Origin: Bacteroidota bacterium
Lineage (GTDB): Bacteria; Bacteroidota; Rhodothermia; Rhodothermales; Rubricoccaceae
Reading direction: 5' to 3'
Assembly: GCA_039821555.1 (NCBI GenBank)
Contig: JBCBNX010000006.1
Span: 62,001 to 126,000, forward strand
Length of the DNA stretch: 64,000 nucleotides
Positions 55,277-63,590 of the stretch are shown here, piece after piece. The translations under genes were made by a program, and so were the position numbers. The notes beneath the pieces were generated by a model that did not search any database, was not told the DNA's origin, and saw nothing but the letters and a program-made list of their open reading frames with translations. Position 1 is the stretch's first letter. Each line of letters opens with the position of its first letter.

Positions 55277-56431
55277 TCAGGACGTGGTGACCTCGCGCAG
55301 TCGGGTGGGCCACGGATCGCGGAAGGCACCGCCTCGCTCCCAGCGGCGCACCTCGGCGGGCGTACACAGGGCGTCCTGGAAGCGCTGTGTCACGCCCCGC
55401 ACAGCCTCTTCGACGCCGATCAGCACAAGCTCTGTGGTGCGGTCGCCGAAGGTGGGGTGCGTGCTGGCTGCTACGAGGGCTGCGCGCTCCTCGTCGAGCA
55501 GCGCCAGCGGGCCGTCGAGCAGGCTAGCCTTCCAGTAGCCGGCCAGTTCTAGGTCGAGGCGGGCACCAGCCAGGTTCCAGTGCAGGATTTCAGCGGGGCG
55601 CGAGGCGAGCCACAGGATGCCCTTCGCGCGGAAAAGACCACGCGGCAGGACTTGCAGCACCCCATGGAGGCGCTCGGGGTGAAACGGGCGTGGGTCCGAG
55701 ATCACCGCCGCCGTGAGCCCAGCGTCAGCAGCGTCGGCGGGCCGAGAGCTCGCCAGGCGCGCGCGTGCCCCTTCGATGGTGGCACCTTGTGTCGGGAGGA
55801 GCAGCCCCGGTGGTAGGTTGCCGCGGACACTCGCAACCACCTCCGCTACGGGGTTGAGCAACTGCGCTACCACCCCCGCATGCCGCGTGGCGGCGTCCCC
55901 AGCAAGGTCGGGCTTGGTGAGCACGACGAGGTCGGCCGCCTGGACTTGCCGCGCCAGGAGAAGCTCGGGCGAGGCCGTGCCTGCCTCCTCGTCCTGCACG
56001 AGGCGCGCGAAGAGCGCCCGGCCGTCGTCGTAGTCGCGGACTAGGTTGAACGTGTCGAGCGTGGCGGCCACGCGGGCGAGCGCCACCCCCGGGACGGCGG
56101 CGATCGCGTCGAGCAGGGCGGCGGGGTCCGTCGTGCCGGAGGTCTCGACGAGGAGCCGGTCGTAGCGCCCGCTCGCGGCCAGGCGGCCGAGCGCCTCGGT
56201 GAGCCGCCCGCCCAGCGTCCCCCCGACCGAGCCGCCTGAGAGATTCACGAGGTCGTCCTGCTCCACAGCGTGGTGGCGCACGAGCGTCTCGGCGTCCACG
56301 CCCGGTGCGCCGAGGTCGTTGACCACGACGCCCACGCGGAGGCCCGCCGCTCGCGCGTCGGCAAGTACGGCGCTGACGAGCGTCGTCTTGCCAGAGCCGA
56401 GGAAGCCGGTGAGAAGCGTGACGGGGACCAT
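55277..56431 (-). CDS. COG0523 (CobW-type) GTPase lacking the CxCC metal motif
   Basis: 384 residues from ATG. COG0523 proteins are GTP-driven metal chaperones, mostly for zinc. Walker A GFLGSGKTTLVSAVLA, a metal-switch region VVVNDLGAPGVDAETL, Walker B LVETSGTTDPAAL and G4 VVLTKPD are normal. The metal motif, usually GCxCC, reads LSGGSVGGTLGG: each Cys is replaced by Ser or Gly. The C-terminal CobW domain (HPERLHGVLQVLPRGLFRAKG; ILHWNLAGARLDLELAG) is present. The residues are clear in the DNA, with no frameshift. It may use other ligands or act as a regulator or partner of the CxCC-bearing paralog at 62598. Confidence 0.9.
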   Translation of the reverse strand: MVPVTLLTGFLGSGKTTLVSAVLADARAAGLRVGVVVNDLGAPGVDAETLVRHHAVEQDDLVNLSGGSVGGTLGGRLTEALGRLAASGRYDRLLVETSGTTDPAALLDAIAAVPGVALARVAATLDTFNLVRDYDDGRALFARLVQDEEAGTASPELLLARQVQAADLVVLTKPDLAGDAATRHAGVVAQLLNPVAEVVASVRGNLPPGLLLPTQGATIEGARARLASSRPADAADAGLTAAVISDPRPFHPERLHGVLQVLPRGLFRAKGILWLASRPAEILHWNLAGARLDLELAGYWKASLLDGPLALLDEERAALVAASTHPTFGDRTTELVLIGVEEAVRGVTQRFQDALCTPAEVRRWERGGAFRDPWPTRLREVTTS

Positions 56432-56533
56432 GGGTCAGGAGGGGATGGGTCGAGAGGCCGCGCAGGTGGGTGGGGTGGGCACGGTCCGCTTGGGCGCTCA
56501 TTGGTCCCACCGGGCCGCGCCTGTCGTTCTGGC

Positions 56534-57265
56534 TCAGGCGCTGGGTTTGAATTCGACGACGAGGAACTCGGCCACGGTCGTGCCTGCGTTCTCGACGGTG
56601 TGGTCACCCGGGTCGTGGTAGTGGGCCTGGCCGGCCTCGTATCGCTGTACATGAGAGCCCTCGGCATCCGTGAACTCGACCGTGTAGCCGCTCAGCGAGT
56701 ACACCGCGCGGGCGAAGCCCTGATGCGGCGGCAGCGAGGCCCCCGGCTGCAGCGTGACGCGGTGGACCTCGGCGAAGTCGTTCTCGAAGATGACCTCGTC
56801 GGTGGCCCCCTCCGCAGCGGGGATCTCGCCGGGGACGGCCCCCTCTGGCAGTGCACCGCCGCGGCGCTCGAAGACGAGGAACTCCGCCGTGCCCTCGCCG
56901 ACGTTGGCGACCGCGTGGGTGCCAGCCTCATGATAGTGGACGCCGCCTGGCTCGAAGGTGTGCTCAGCGGCGTCGCCGTCCGTGGTGAAAGCCAACGCGA
57001 GGTCAGAGATGGCGTAGACGACGCGCTCGCCGCCGTCGTGAGCCGCCAGCGCCGCGCCCGCCGGGAGGGCCACACTATGGACGTGGACCAGGTCGTTCTC
57101 GAACAGCGTGGCAACGGCGTCACTCCCGAGTGCGCCAAGGTCACCGACGGTGTCAGACATGGCGTCTACAGCCGTCGTGTCAGGCGGCGTGTCGAGAGTC
57201 GGGGTGTCTGCCGGGTCCGCGCAGCCGAGCGCGAAGAGGAGGAAGGAAAAGGCGAGGGCGCGCAT
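56534..57265 (-). CDS. Lipoprotein with two cupin domains
   Basis: 243 residues from the ATG at 57265, chosen for the lipobox (RALAFSFLLFALGC). Two similar cupin domains follow, at about 50-150 and 155-243: FENDLVHVHSVALPAGAALA with HTFEPGGVHYHEAGTHAVAN, then FENDFAEVHRVTLQPGASLP with YEAGQAHYHDPGDHTVEN. Each half keeps only part of the cupin His/Glu set (H-Y-H), so metal binding is possible. It lies between the ABC permease and the CxCC-less GTPase and is probably a periplasmic or outer-membrane member of the locus. Confidence 0.82.
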   Translation of the reverse strand: MRALAFSFLLFALGCADPADTPTLDTPPDTTAVDAMSDTVGDLGALGSDAVATLFENDLVHVHSVALPAGAALAAHDGGERVVYAISDLALAFTTDGDAAEHTFEPGGVHYHEAGTHAVANVGEGTAEFLVFERRGGALPEGAVPGEIPAAEGATDEVIFENDFAEVHRVTLQPGASLPPHQGFARAVYSLSGYTVEFTDAEGSHVQRYEAGQAHYHDPGDHTVENAGTTVAEFLVVEFKPSA

Positions 57266-57421
57266 GAATCGAGGGTGGTAAAGGATGGGGGTGAGGAACG
57301 CGTTCATCCGAGGGCGAGCTGCACCAGACGGGACGACAGCAGTTCGGACGCGGTGGCCGGGCATCGCATCCTTCTTGGTATTCGAACAAGGCAAGACGGC
57401 GAACCGCCTAGGCGGAAGCGG

Positions 57422-58861
57422 TTACGGAGTCGCGGGGCGTCGCTGGAGGACGGCGACAACTCCGAGTAGCAGGAGGGCGGCCAGACCGAGGCCTGCGAGC
57501 GGGCCTGAGACCCGGCGTACCGCGTCGGCGGTCGGGTCGGGGGGCGGCGCGAAGGTGGGAGCCTCGGCGTAGGCAGCAGCGCGGAACGGGCGGGCGGCGA
57601 AGGTGAGCGGCTCGACGTAGTCCTGCCAGGCGCGCTGGTAGGCCGTCACCGCGTCGAGGGCCTGCCGCTGCTGCGCGTCGCCGGTCCCGGCGAGGTTGAG
57701 GAAGGCGGCGTGGGCGAGCACGGTCGGCGAGAGCGCCCCGACCGTGCGCACGAAGCCGACTTGCTGCTCGCGCTGCTCGGCGAACCGCGCCACGACCGGC
57801 CCGACGGCCTCCGCCACGAGCGCGTCGCGGGCAATGCGGGTCATCGCGTAGGTCTCCCCGCCACCGCCGCCCTCGACGGCCTCCGCCATCTCGGGGTGGT
57901 CGGCGAGGAAGAGCGACAGCGGCTCGTCGCCACGCCGCAGCACCTCGCCCTCGGCCGTCCGCGCTGCGGCCACGAACGCTGCGCGCGTCGGGACGGGGTG
58001 CACCTGCCCGGCTAGCAGCGTCACCGTCGCTGGAAAGACGACAGCCAGACCGAGCCAGCACGTCGCGAGCACGACGGCGTTGGACGCGGCCGATGTACCG
58101 CGCGCGTCCACGAGCGCCGCGAGGGCGAGCCAGAAGAGGCCGTAGCACAGCGCCGCCGCTGTCCACAGCGCCCACCGCGCGACGTCGCCGCCCGCGAGCA
58201 CGAATCCGGCCGTCGTAGCTACGACGACGAGGAGGGCGAGCAGGCCCCCTCGGGCGAGCAGCTTTCCTGCCACGAGCGTGCGCCGCGACAGCGGCTGCGC
58301 GAGGACCAGGCGCAGGGTCCCGCGCTCGCGCTCGGAAGCGGTCAGATCGTACCCCAACGCGAGCGCTAGGAGCGGCAGCAGATAGAGCAGCACGAAGGCG
58401 AGGTCGAACGCGCCTGCCGCGAGCCGGAGCGGGCTCGTGAGTGCATCGCTGGAGCCCACAGAGACGGTGCTCGCCGCGACGATCCGGTGCGCTGCCGGGT
58501 AGAGGTCGGCCTGCCCCACGGCGAGCGCCGAGAGCGGCGGCGGCGGGACCGCTACCTCGCGCCCGTAGAACATCCCGACGGTGTACGGTGAGCGCACACC
58601 CCACTCATAGGTGTCGAGGGCGACGCCTTCGGCTTGCATGTCCTGCTCGAGCGAATCAGCCTCGGCGTGCCATCCCGACCAACGTTCGTTGTCGGCAGTG
58701 ACAAGGGCGCCCACAGACGCGTCCCTGTCGGCGCGCATGCCTAGGCCGGAAGCCAGCGCGTAGGCGGTGGCCGCGAGAAAGACGAGCGAGGCCCAGAGCG
58801 CCGTGCGGTCGGCCCAGAGCAGGCGGATCTCAGTGCGGGCAACGGTGAGCAGTGGCGACAT
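57422..58861 (-). CDS. ABC transporter permease, DUF3526/NosY-like (first of two)
   Basis: 479 residues from the ATG at 58861. An N-terminal TM (LWASLVFLAATAYALASGLG) is followed by a 150-residue extracytoplasmic loop, then five TMs at about 170-300 with the cytoplasmic coupling motif DLTASERERGTLRLVLAQPLS, a second large loop, and a C-terminal TM. This is the ABC-2/DUF3526 layout, in which two related permeases serve one ATPase. The neighbouring permease is homologous. Substrate unknown. A degenerate 7-bp leader repeat precedes the start. Confidence 0.85.
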   Translation of the reverse strand: MSPLLTVARTEIRLLWADRTALWASLVFLAATAYALASGLGMRADRDASVGALVTADNERWSGWHAEADSLEQDMQAEGVALDTYEWGVRSPYTVGMFYGREVAVPPPPLSALAVGQADLYPAAHRIVAASTVSVGSSDALTSPLRLAAGAFDLAFVLLYLLPLLALALGYDLTASERERGTLRLVLAQPLSRRTLVAGKLLARGGLLALLVVVATTAGFVLAGGDVARWALWTAAALCYGLFWLALAALVDARGTSAASNAVVLATCWLGLAVVFPATVTLLAGQVHPVPTRAAFVAAARTAEGEVLRRGDEPLSLFLADHPEMAEAVEGGGGGETYAMTRIARDALVAEAVGPVVARFAEQREQQVGFVRTVGALSPTVLAHAAFLNLAGTGDAQQRQALDAVTAYQRAWQDYVEPLTFAARPFRAAAYAEAPTFAPPPDPTADAVRRVSGPLAGLGLAALLLLGVVAVLQRRPATP

Positions 58862-58905
58862 GGGAAGTTCGAAGGGAGAAGTCAGGAGTTTGAAGTGGGT
58901 AGCAG
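58862..58905 (-). repeat. Degenerate 7-bp leader repeat
   Basis: Immediately before the ATG at 58861 (minus strand) lies a CT-rich run whose plus-strand units read GGAAGTT, CGAAGGG, AGAAGTC, AGGAGTT, TGAAGTG. It resembles the leader at 24671. No Shine-Dalgarno site is seen. Confidence 0.45.
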
Positions 58906-58950
58906 GTCGTCCCCGCGTTGCTGTACGGCCTGCCTCACGCTCAGACGTGC

Positions 58951-60369
58951 TTACCGCGGGTCGAGCGGCATCCGGGCCACGGCGACGGGCACAGCGACGA
59001 CGAGTCCAACCAGCCACAGCCCCAGCAGCACGAGGGCCGTTGCGTGGCCGCCGAGCGCCCATCCGGCACCAGGCAGGTCGTAGCCGAAGGGCGGGATGGC
59101 CGCCCAGAGTTCTTCCCCAACCGCGTAGTCACGGTCCCACGTCGCGCCGGGCTTGGCGTGGTCAATCAGGTCCTGATTCAGCATCTGGACGTAGCCGTAG
59201 CGGTACGTCTCGGCGGCGTCGGCGAAGTGGCGGTGGTGGCGGTAGTCGGTCCCGGTGAGCGCGGTCGAGAGCGGCGCGACGGCGAGGAGCGGCGCAACGA
59301 CGGCCCCGACCTGCGCCACGCGGCTCTGCCCCTCGAACCCGTCCGCCACGCGCTCGAAGAGTGCGCGGTAGGCTGCGGTCTCCATCTTCTCGCCCTCGTA
59401 GAGTCGCACGGCCGGCATGTTTACCGAGGCCGAATCCAGCGTCGAGACGTCGTCCTCGGCGAGGATCTGCTCGGTCACGCGCACGGTGAGGTCGTCCCAG
59501 GAGAGTTCGCCGATCTCGGCCTCGGCCTCCGCAAACGCCTCGACAGACAGGCCGGGGTGGACTCTTTCGGCCACATCCGCCGCCAGCCGAGGGGCAATGA
59601 ATCCATTCGCAAACCAGAAGCCGAGCAGCACGAGCAGCGCCGCCCGCAGCGACCGAGCAAGGGCACTCACGAGCAGCGACACGCCTACGAACACGGCGAA
59701 GTAGGCGAGGTAGACGAGCGCGAGCAGCGCGACGCGCGGCACACTCCACACAGCGGCTGCAGGCGGGGATGCCACCGCCATTGCCAGCGCACCGAGGATC
59801 GCTGCAGGGACGAGCACGAGCGCCAACGGAGCCGCCGCCCCAAGTGCCTTCCCTGCCGCGAGCGCCCGGCGCGACACGCCGAGGCTGAGCAGCGGACGCA
59901 GCGTCCCCCGCTCCCGCTCTCCCGCGAACGCGCCGAACGTGAGCAACACGATGAGTAGCGGGACGAGCCACTGCAGCACTGCTGCCGCGGTCAGTTCACC
60001 CAGCCGTGCCGCCGCCGAGGCGTCCTCCGCCGGACGATACCGCGCGTCCTGAATGGCATGGCCCTCCATGAACAGCGCGACGCCTGTGTAGGCTGTCAGC
60101 CCACGATCCACAGCGAGGAGCGGCGTCACGGGCTTGAATGCATACGACCCGAAGTGCGCTGCCGAGTGCGGGTTTTTCTCCTCCTGGCCCGTCCAGACCG
60201 CCCGCTCGGCTTCGGCCGCCTCGGTGTGCTGTGAGGCAAGCCGCTCGGTGTGGAGCCAGCCGGTGGCGAGCGCGCCGATGAGCAGGATCAGAACGATAGC
60301 GGCGGTCCACCAAAAGCGCCCGTCGCGGAGCGTCTCGGCGGCTTCCTTCTTGGCGATGGTGAGGGTCAT
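58951..60369 (-). CDS. ABC transporter permease, DUF3526/NosY-like (second of two)
   Basis: 472 residues from ATG. An N-terminal TM (FWWTAAIVLILLIGALATGW) follows a short cytoplasmic lead (TIAKKEAAETLRDGR), then an extracytoplasmic loop, a block of TMs at about 130-280 with FAGERERGTLRPLLSLGVSR, a second loop and a final TM near the C terminus. It shares layout and the ERERGTLR motif with the next permease gene, and the pair with the ATPase at 60530 makes a complete exporter. The substrate is not evident. Confidence 0.85.
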   Translation of the reverse strand: MTLTIAKKEAAETLRDGRFWWTAAIVLILLIGALATGWLHTERLASQHTEAAEAERAVWTGQEEKNPHSAAHFGSYAFKPVTPLLAVDRGLTAYTGVALFMEGHAIQDARYRPAEDASAAARLGELTAAAVLQWLVPLLIVLLTFGAFAGERERGTLRPLLSLGVSRRALAAGKALGAAAPLALVLVPAAILGALAMAVASPPAAAVWSVPRVALLALVYLAYFAVFVGVSLLVSALARSLRAALLVLLGFWFANGFIAPRLAADVAERVHPGLSVEAFAEAEAEIGELSWDDLTVRVTEQILAEDDVSTLDSASVNMPAVRLYEGEKMETAAYRALFERVADGFEGQSRVAQVGAVVAPLLAVAPLSTALTGTDYRHHRHFADAAETYRYGYVQMLNQDLIDHAKPGATWDRDYAVGEELWAAIPPFGYDLPGAGWALGGHATALVLLGLWLVGLVVAVPVAVARMPLDPR

Positions 60370-60438
60370 CAGGGGCAGCGGTTGAGCATCGAGGTCGGCA
60401 AGATGGAGATAGGGTGCGCTGGGCTAGTTGTAGGGTAT

Positions 60439-60494
60439 GAGGGGTAGGGAGAGAGGCGCCCAGAGCAGTGACTTCCTCTCGTCCCTACGCCCTC
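60439..60494 (-). promoter_or_regulatory. Imperfect stem-loop between ATPase and permease genes
   Basis: An 18-base arm GAGGGGTAGGGAGAGAGG pairs with CCTCTCGTCCCTACGCCCTC, with two single-base bulges and an 18-base loop. It lies in the 160-base gap of the ABC operon. There is no U run, so attenuation, processing or differential stability is more likely than simple termination. Confidence 0.5.
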
Positions 60495-60529
60495 TACCCC
60501 ACGGTTCTCAGAGGCGCGGTATTCAACAG

Positions 60530-61249
60530 CTAAGCTGCAAGCGCGGCATGGCTGAGGTAGAGTGCTTCGAGGTCGGTCACGGCGAGGGCTTCGCTCGCGA
60601 TCTCGTCGCGCAGCCGTCCATCCACGAGCACGCCCACACGGGTGGCCGTGTCTTTGACGCGGAAGAGGTCGTGCGTCGCCATAAGCACGGCGGCCCCGTT
60701 GTCGGCTAGCCGCTGGACGAGGTCCGAGAACTCGACCGACGCGGAGGGGTCGAGGCCGCTCGTGGGCTCGTCGAGCAGCAACGCCTGCGCACCCTTGGCG
60801 AGGGCGAGCGCCACGCCCACCTTCTGGCGCATACCTTTCGAGTAGGTCCCCGCGCGGCGGTCGTGTGCCTCACGCTGGAGCCCCGCCCGGTCGAGGAAGC
60901 CGGCGAGCGCACTGTCGTCGAGGTCGTGCCCGGCGAGTGCGGCGAAATACTTCAGGTTCTCACGCCCGGAGAGCGCTGGGTAAAGCGCGACCTGCTCGGG
61001 GAGGTAGGCCAGCCGCCGCTTCGTTTCCAGCGGCTCGGCCTGCACGTCGAGGCCGTCCACGAGGGCGCTCCCGCTGTCTGGGGCGAGGAAGCCGAGGAAG
61101 AGGTTGATGGTGGTGGTCTTACCCGCGCCGTTGGGGCCGAGCAGGGCGTACACCTCGCCCGCGTGGATCGCGAGGTCGAGGCTGTCGAGCGCCGTCTGCC
61201 TGCCGAAACGCTTCGTCAGGCCGCGTGCGTGGAGGATGAGATCGGACAT
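60530..61249 (-). CDS. ABC transporter ATP-binding protein
   Basis: 239 residues from the ATG at 61249. All ABC motifs are present: Walker A LLGPNGAGKTTTINL, Q loop in LAYLPEQVALYP, signature YSKGMRQKVGVALALA, Walker B ALLLDEPTSGLDP and the switch His in LMATHDLF. The KGMRQK signature and overall length fit the ABC-2 exporter group (CcmA/NosF-like). It serves the two permeases downstream. The gap to the superoxide dismutase gene upstream is 35 bases, so it belongs to the same transcript. Confidence 0.94.
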   Translation of the reverse strand: MSDLILHARGLTKRFGRQTALDSLDLAIHAGEVYALLGPNGAGKTTTINLFLGFLAPDSGSALVDGLDVQAEPLETKRRLAYLPEQVALYPALSGRENLKYFAALAGHDLDDSALAGFLDRAGLQREAHDRRAGTYSKGMRQKVGVALALAKGAQALLLDEPTSGLDPSASVEFSDLVQRLADNGAAVLMATHDLFRVKDTATRVGVLVDGRLRDEIASEALAVTDLEALYLSHAALAA

Positions 61250-61284
61250 GGTCGTAGGGGCGAGGGCCGAAGGGAGTGGGCTTC

Positions 61285-62163
61285 CTAGGCAGTGAGGTTG
61301 CGGGCGGCCTGCTCCCAGTCCACCACGTCCCACCAGCGTTCGAGGTAGTCGGCGCGCCGGTTCTGATAGCGGAGGTAGTAGGCATGCTCCCACACGTCGA
61401 CGCCCAGCACCGGCACGAAGCCGAATGCGTGCACGGGCTCTTGCTCGGGCGTCTGGATGATCTGCAGCGTGCCCGACGGGTCGCGGCCCAGCCAGGCCCA
61501 GCCGCTGCCGAAGACCCCGAGTGCGGCGGCCGTGAACTGCTGCTTGAAGGCGTCGAACGACCCGAAGTCGCGCGCGATGGCATCGGCCAGCGGCCCTGTG
61601 GGTGTGCCCCCGGCCCCAGGTCGCATCATCGGCCAGAAGAGGGCGTGGTTGAGGTAGCCACCCCCGTTGTTCAGAATCGCCGTGCGCACGTCCTCGGGCA
61701 GGGTCGAAATGTCCTGTAGCAGCTCTAGGAGAGGTCGGCTCTGTAGGCCTGGCTGGTCTTCGAGCGCTGCGTTGAGCTTGGTCGTGTAGCCCTGGTGGTG
61801 CCGCCCGTGGTGAATCGTCATCGTTTCCGCGTCGATAGCGGCGTCGAGCGCATCGGGCTCATAGGGCAAGGCAGGCAGTTCATAGGGGTAGACGAGCGAG
61901 GCCCCTGGCGCAGCGACGGACAGATCGAACACGGCGCCTGAACGGACCAGGATGTCGCCGCCCGGGGCGCCGGAAGCCTGCGCACTCGGTGGCGCGTCCG
62001 TGTTCTGCTCGATCGTGCAGCCAGTGACAAAGGGCAGCACCGCCGCCCCCATCGTTCCAGAGGCCACGATGCGGAGGGCCTGCCTGCGCGAGATGCGGTC
62101 GCGGGCGAGCGTGGAGTCAGCGGCCACAGCGTGACGCTGTTGAAACAGATGCTCGGGAGTCAT
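61285..62163 (-). CDS. Fe/Mn superoxide dismutase exported as a Tat lipoprotein
   Basis: 292 residues from the ATG at 62163. Residues about 24-50 form a twin-arginine signal (RISRRQALRIV, then a hydrophobic stretch) ending in the lipobox VTGC. The SOD domain (from about 95) is complete: YELPALPYEPDALDAAID, TMTIHHGRHHQGYTTKLNAA, GGGYLNHALFWPMM, GSGWAWLGRD and GVDVWEHAYYLRYQNRRADYL. All four metal ligands (His, His, Asp, His) are in place. Fe/Mn SODs are usually cytoplasmic and about 200 residues, so the export signal is notable. The gene is 14 bases after the small lipoprotein gene. Confidence 0.93.
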   Translation of the reverse strand: MTPEHLFQQRHAVAADSTLARDRISRRQALRIVASGTMGAAVLPFVTGCTIEQNTDAPPSAQASGAPGGDILVRSGAVFDLSVAAPGASLVYPYELPALPYEPDALDAAIDAETMTIHHGRHHQGYTTKLNAALEDQPGLQSRPLLELLQDISTLPEDVRTAILNNGGGYLNHALFWPMMRPGAGGTPTGPLADAIARDFGSFDAFKQQFTAAALGVFGSGWAWLGRDPSGTLQIIQTPEQEPVHAFGFVPVLGVDVWEHAYYLRYQNRRADYLERWWDVVDWEQAARNLTA

Positions 62164-62177
62164 AGGAAGAGAGAGGG

Positions 62178-62594
62178 CTAGGACTGGCGTTGGGGGTACA
62201 TGCACTCGCCTAGCCCGGCTGCATCGCCGTCCGTCCACTCGTGGCCGAGGACGAGGAGAGCGCCGCTAGGAGCGTCGAGGTCGAGGCGGAGCACGCGATA
62301 GCCGTCGTGCGGACAGAGACCCTCGTCAGAGCGGGCGGCGTCCCACGCGAAGACCGAGAGCGAGTCCGGGCTCCAGCGCCCGGTCAGTTGGGAGGACGAC
62401 CGGGAGGGCGACACCTCAGGCTCCGACGCACGCACTCGAAGCGCCTGCACATCGACCGTGGGTGGTCCATGCGAGGGCTCCTGGGGCACATGTGGAGCCG
62501 ACACCCAGGCGCTATGGGCGTGCGTACCGTGCGTGACACATCCAGGGTGGAGTAGCACTACAGTCAGGACAAGCAGAAGAGCGAGGGCGCGCAT
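62178..62594 (-). CDS. Small His-bearing lipoprotein, unknown
   Basis: 138 residues from ATG. The signal RALALLLVLTVVLLHPGC ends in a lipobox, and the mature N terminus reads VTHGTHAHSAW, with three His close together. The rest (SGALLVLGHEWTDGDAAGLG, plus two Cys) does not match a family I know. Its place directly between a COG0523 gene (3 bases) and the SOD gene (14 bases) suggests a role in extracytoplasmic metal binding or delivery. Confidence 0.7.
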   Translation of the reverse strand: MRALALLLVLTVVLLHPGCVTHGTHAHSAWVSAPHVPQEPSHGPPTVDVQALRVRASEPEVSPSRSSSQLTGRWSPDSLSVFAWDAARSDEGLCPHDGYRVLRLDLDAPSGALLVLGHEWTDGDAAGLGECMYPQRQS

Positions 62595-62597
62595 GGC

Positions 62598-63587
62598 TCA
62601 GACAGTGCTGGGCACGAGGGCGTGAAAGGCGTCGTGGAGGGCGTCGTTGTCGAGGGTGCCGGCGGCGCCGAGCACGGCGAGGCGGCTCGTGCCCGCTGGC
62701 CAGTCGGGGGGCCATTCGTCGGCGAGGCGCGTGGCGAGCATCCGGCCGACGAGGTGGAAGCGCGCGGGGCGCTTGCTGTCGGCCACGGCCACGAGGCCCT
62801 TGGCGCGGACGACCTCCGTGGGCAGGTCGGCCAGCGTCCGGCGCAGCGCCGCGAGCGAACGCAGTGGCTGGTCGGCCTCGAACGTCCACGTGTCGAACGT
62901 GTCGAGGTGGCGCGCGACCGGCCGCGTCCGGGCAGCCGGGTCGAGGAGGCCCGCGAGCACGTCGTCGTCGGTGTCGAGCAGCAGCGCGGGGTCGAGATCG
63001 TCGGCGTCCAAGAGGCGCGCGGCGGGCGCGAAGCCGCGCACCCAGTCTTCGGCCGCCCAGCGGGCTGGCTCGCCGTGGACGCCCACCTTGGTGAGCACAA
63101 CGACGCTCGCGCCGCCGACCTGGGCTTCGGCCAACGCTTCTGCATCAGCCGAGGGCCACCGGCCCACCTGCCCTACATCGACGACGGCGATCACGGCGGC
63201 GAGCCGGACGACCGGCTGCAGCCCAGCCCCCATCAGCGGTAACACGATGCCGAGCGGGTCCGACACGCCGGAGGCTTCGATGAGAATGTGCTCGGGGCGC
63301 GGCTCGTGCCCGACGAGGGCGAGGAGCGCTGTAACTAAGCCCGCCGAGAGCGAGCAGCACACACAGCCGCCTTCGAGCGCCATCACCCGTCCGCCACCGG
63401 CATCCACCTCGGTCGCGTCGAGGTTGACCGCGCCGAAGTCGTTCACGACCAGCCCAAGCCGCCGCCCGCGCGCGGCTGCGCTCGACGTGATCGCGTTGAC
63501 GAGCGTCGTCTTGCCGGCTCCGAGGAAGCCAGTGACGACCGTAATGGGCACGGGGCGGTCGGGGAGGGAGGGCAGCGGGGTCGCCAT
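62598..63587 (-). CDS. COG0523 (CobW-type) protein with CxCC but degenerate G4 motif
   Basis: 329 residues from ATG. Walker A VVTGFLGAGKTTLVNAI, switch VVNDFGAVNLDATEV, the metal motif EGGCVCCSLSAGLV and Walker B ILIEASGVSDPLGI are intact, so it can probably bind zinc or a related metal. The guanine-specificity motif (NKxD or TKxD) reads VVLTKVGVHG: the Asp is Gly (GGC codon). GTP selectivity may be lost. The C-terminal domain follows (FHLVGRMLATRLADEWPPDW; RLAVLGAAGTLDNDALHDAF). It is 3 bases from genes on both sides, in a tight operon with another CobW-family gene and a SOD. Confidence 0.92.
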   Translation of the reverse strand: MATPLPSLPDRPVPITVVTGFLGAGKTTLVNAITSSAAARGRRLGLVVNDFGAVNLDATEVDAGGGRVMALEGGCVCCSLSAGLVTALLALVGHEPRPEHILIEASGVSDPLGIVLPLMGAGLQPVVRLAAVIAVVDVGQVGRWPSADAEALAEAQVGGASVVVLTKVGVHGEPARWAAEDWVRGFAPAARLLDADDLDPALLLDTDDDVLAGLLDPAARTRPVARHLDTFDTWTFEADQPLRSLAALRRTLADLPTEVVRAKGLVAVADSKRPARFHLVGRMLATRLADEWPPDWPAGTSRLAVLGAAGTLDNDALHDAFHALVPSTV

Positions 63588-63590
63588 GGG

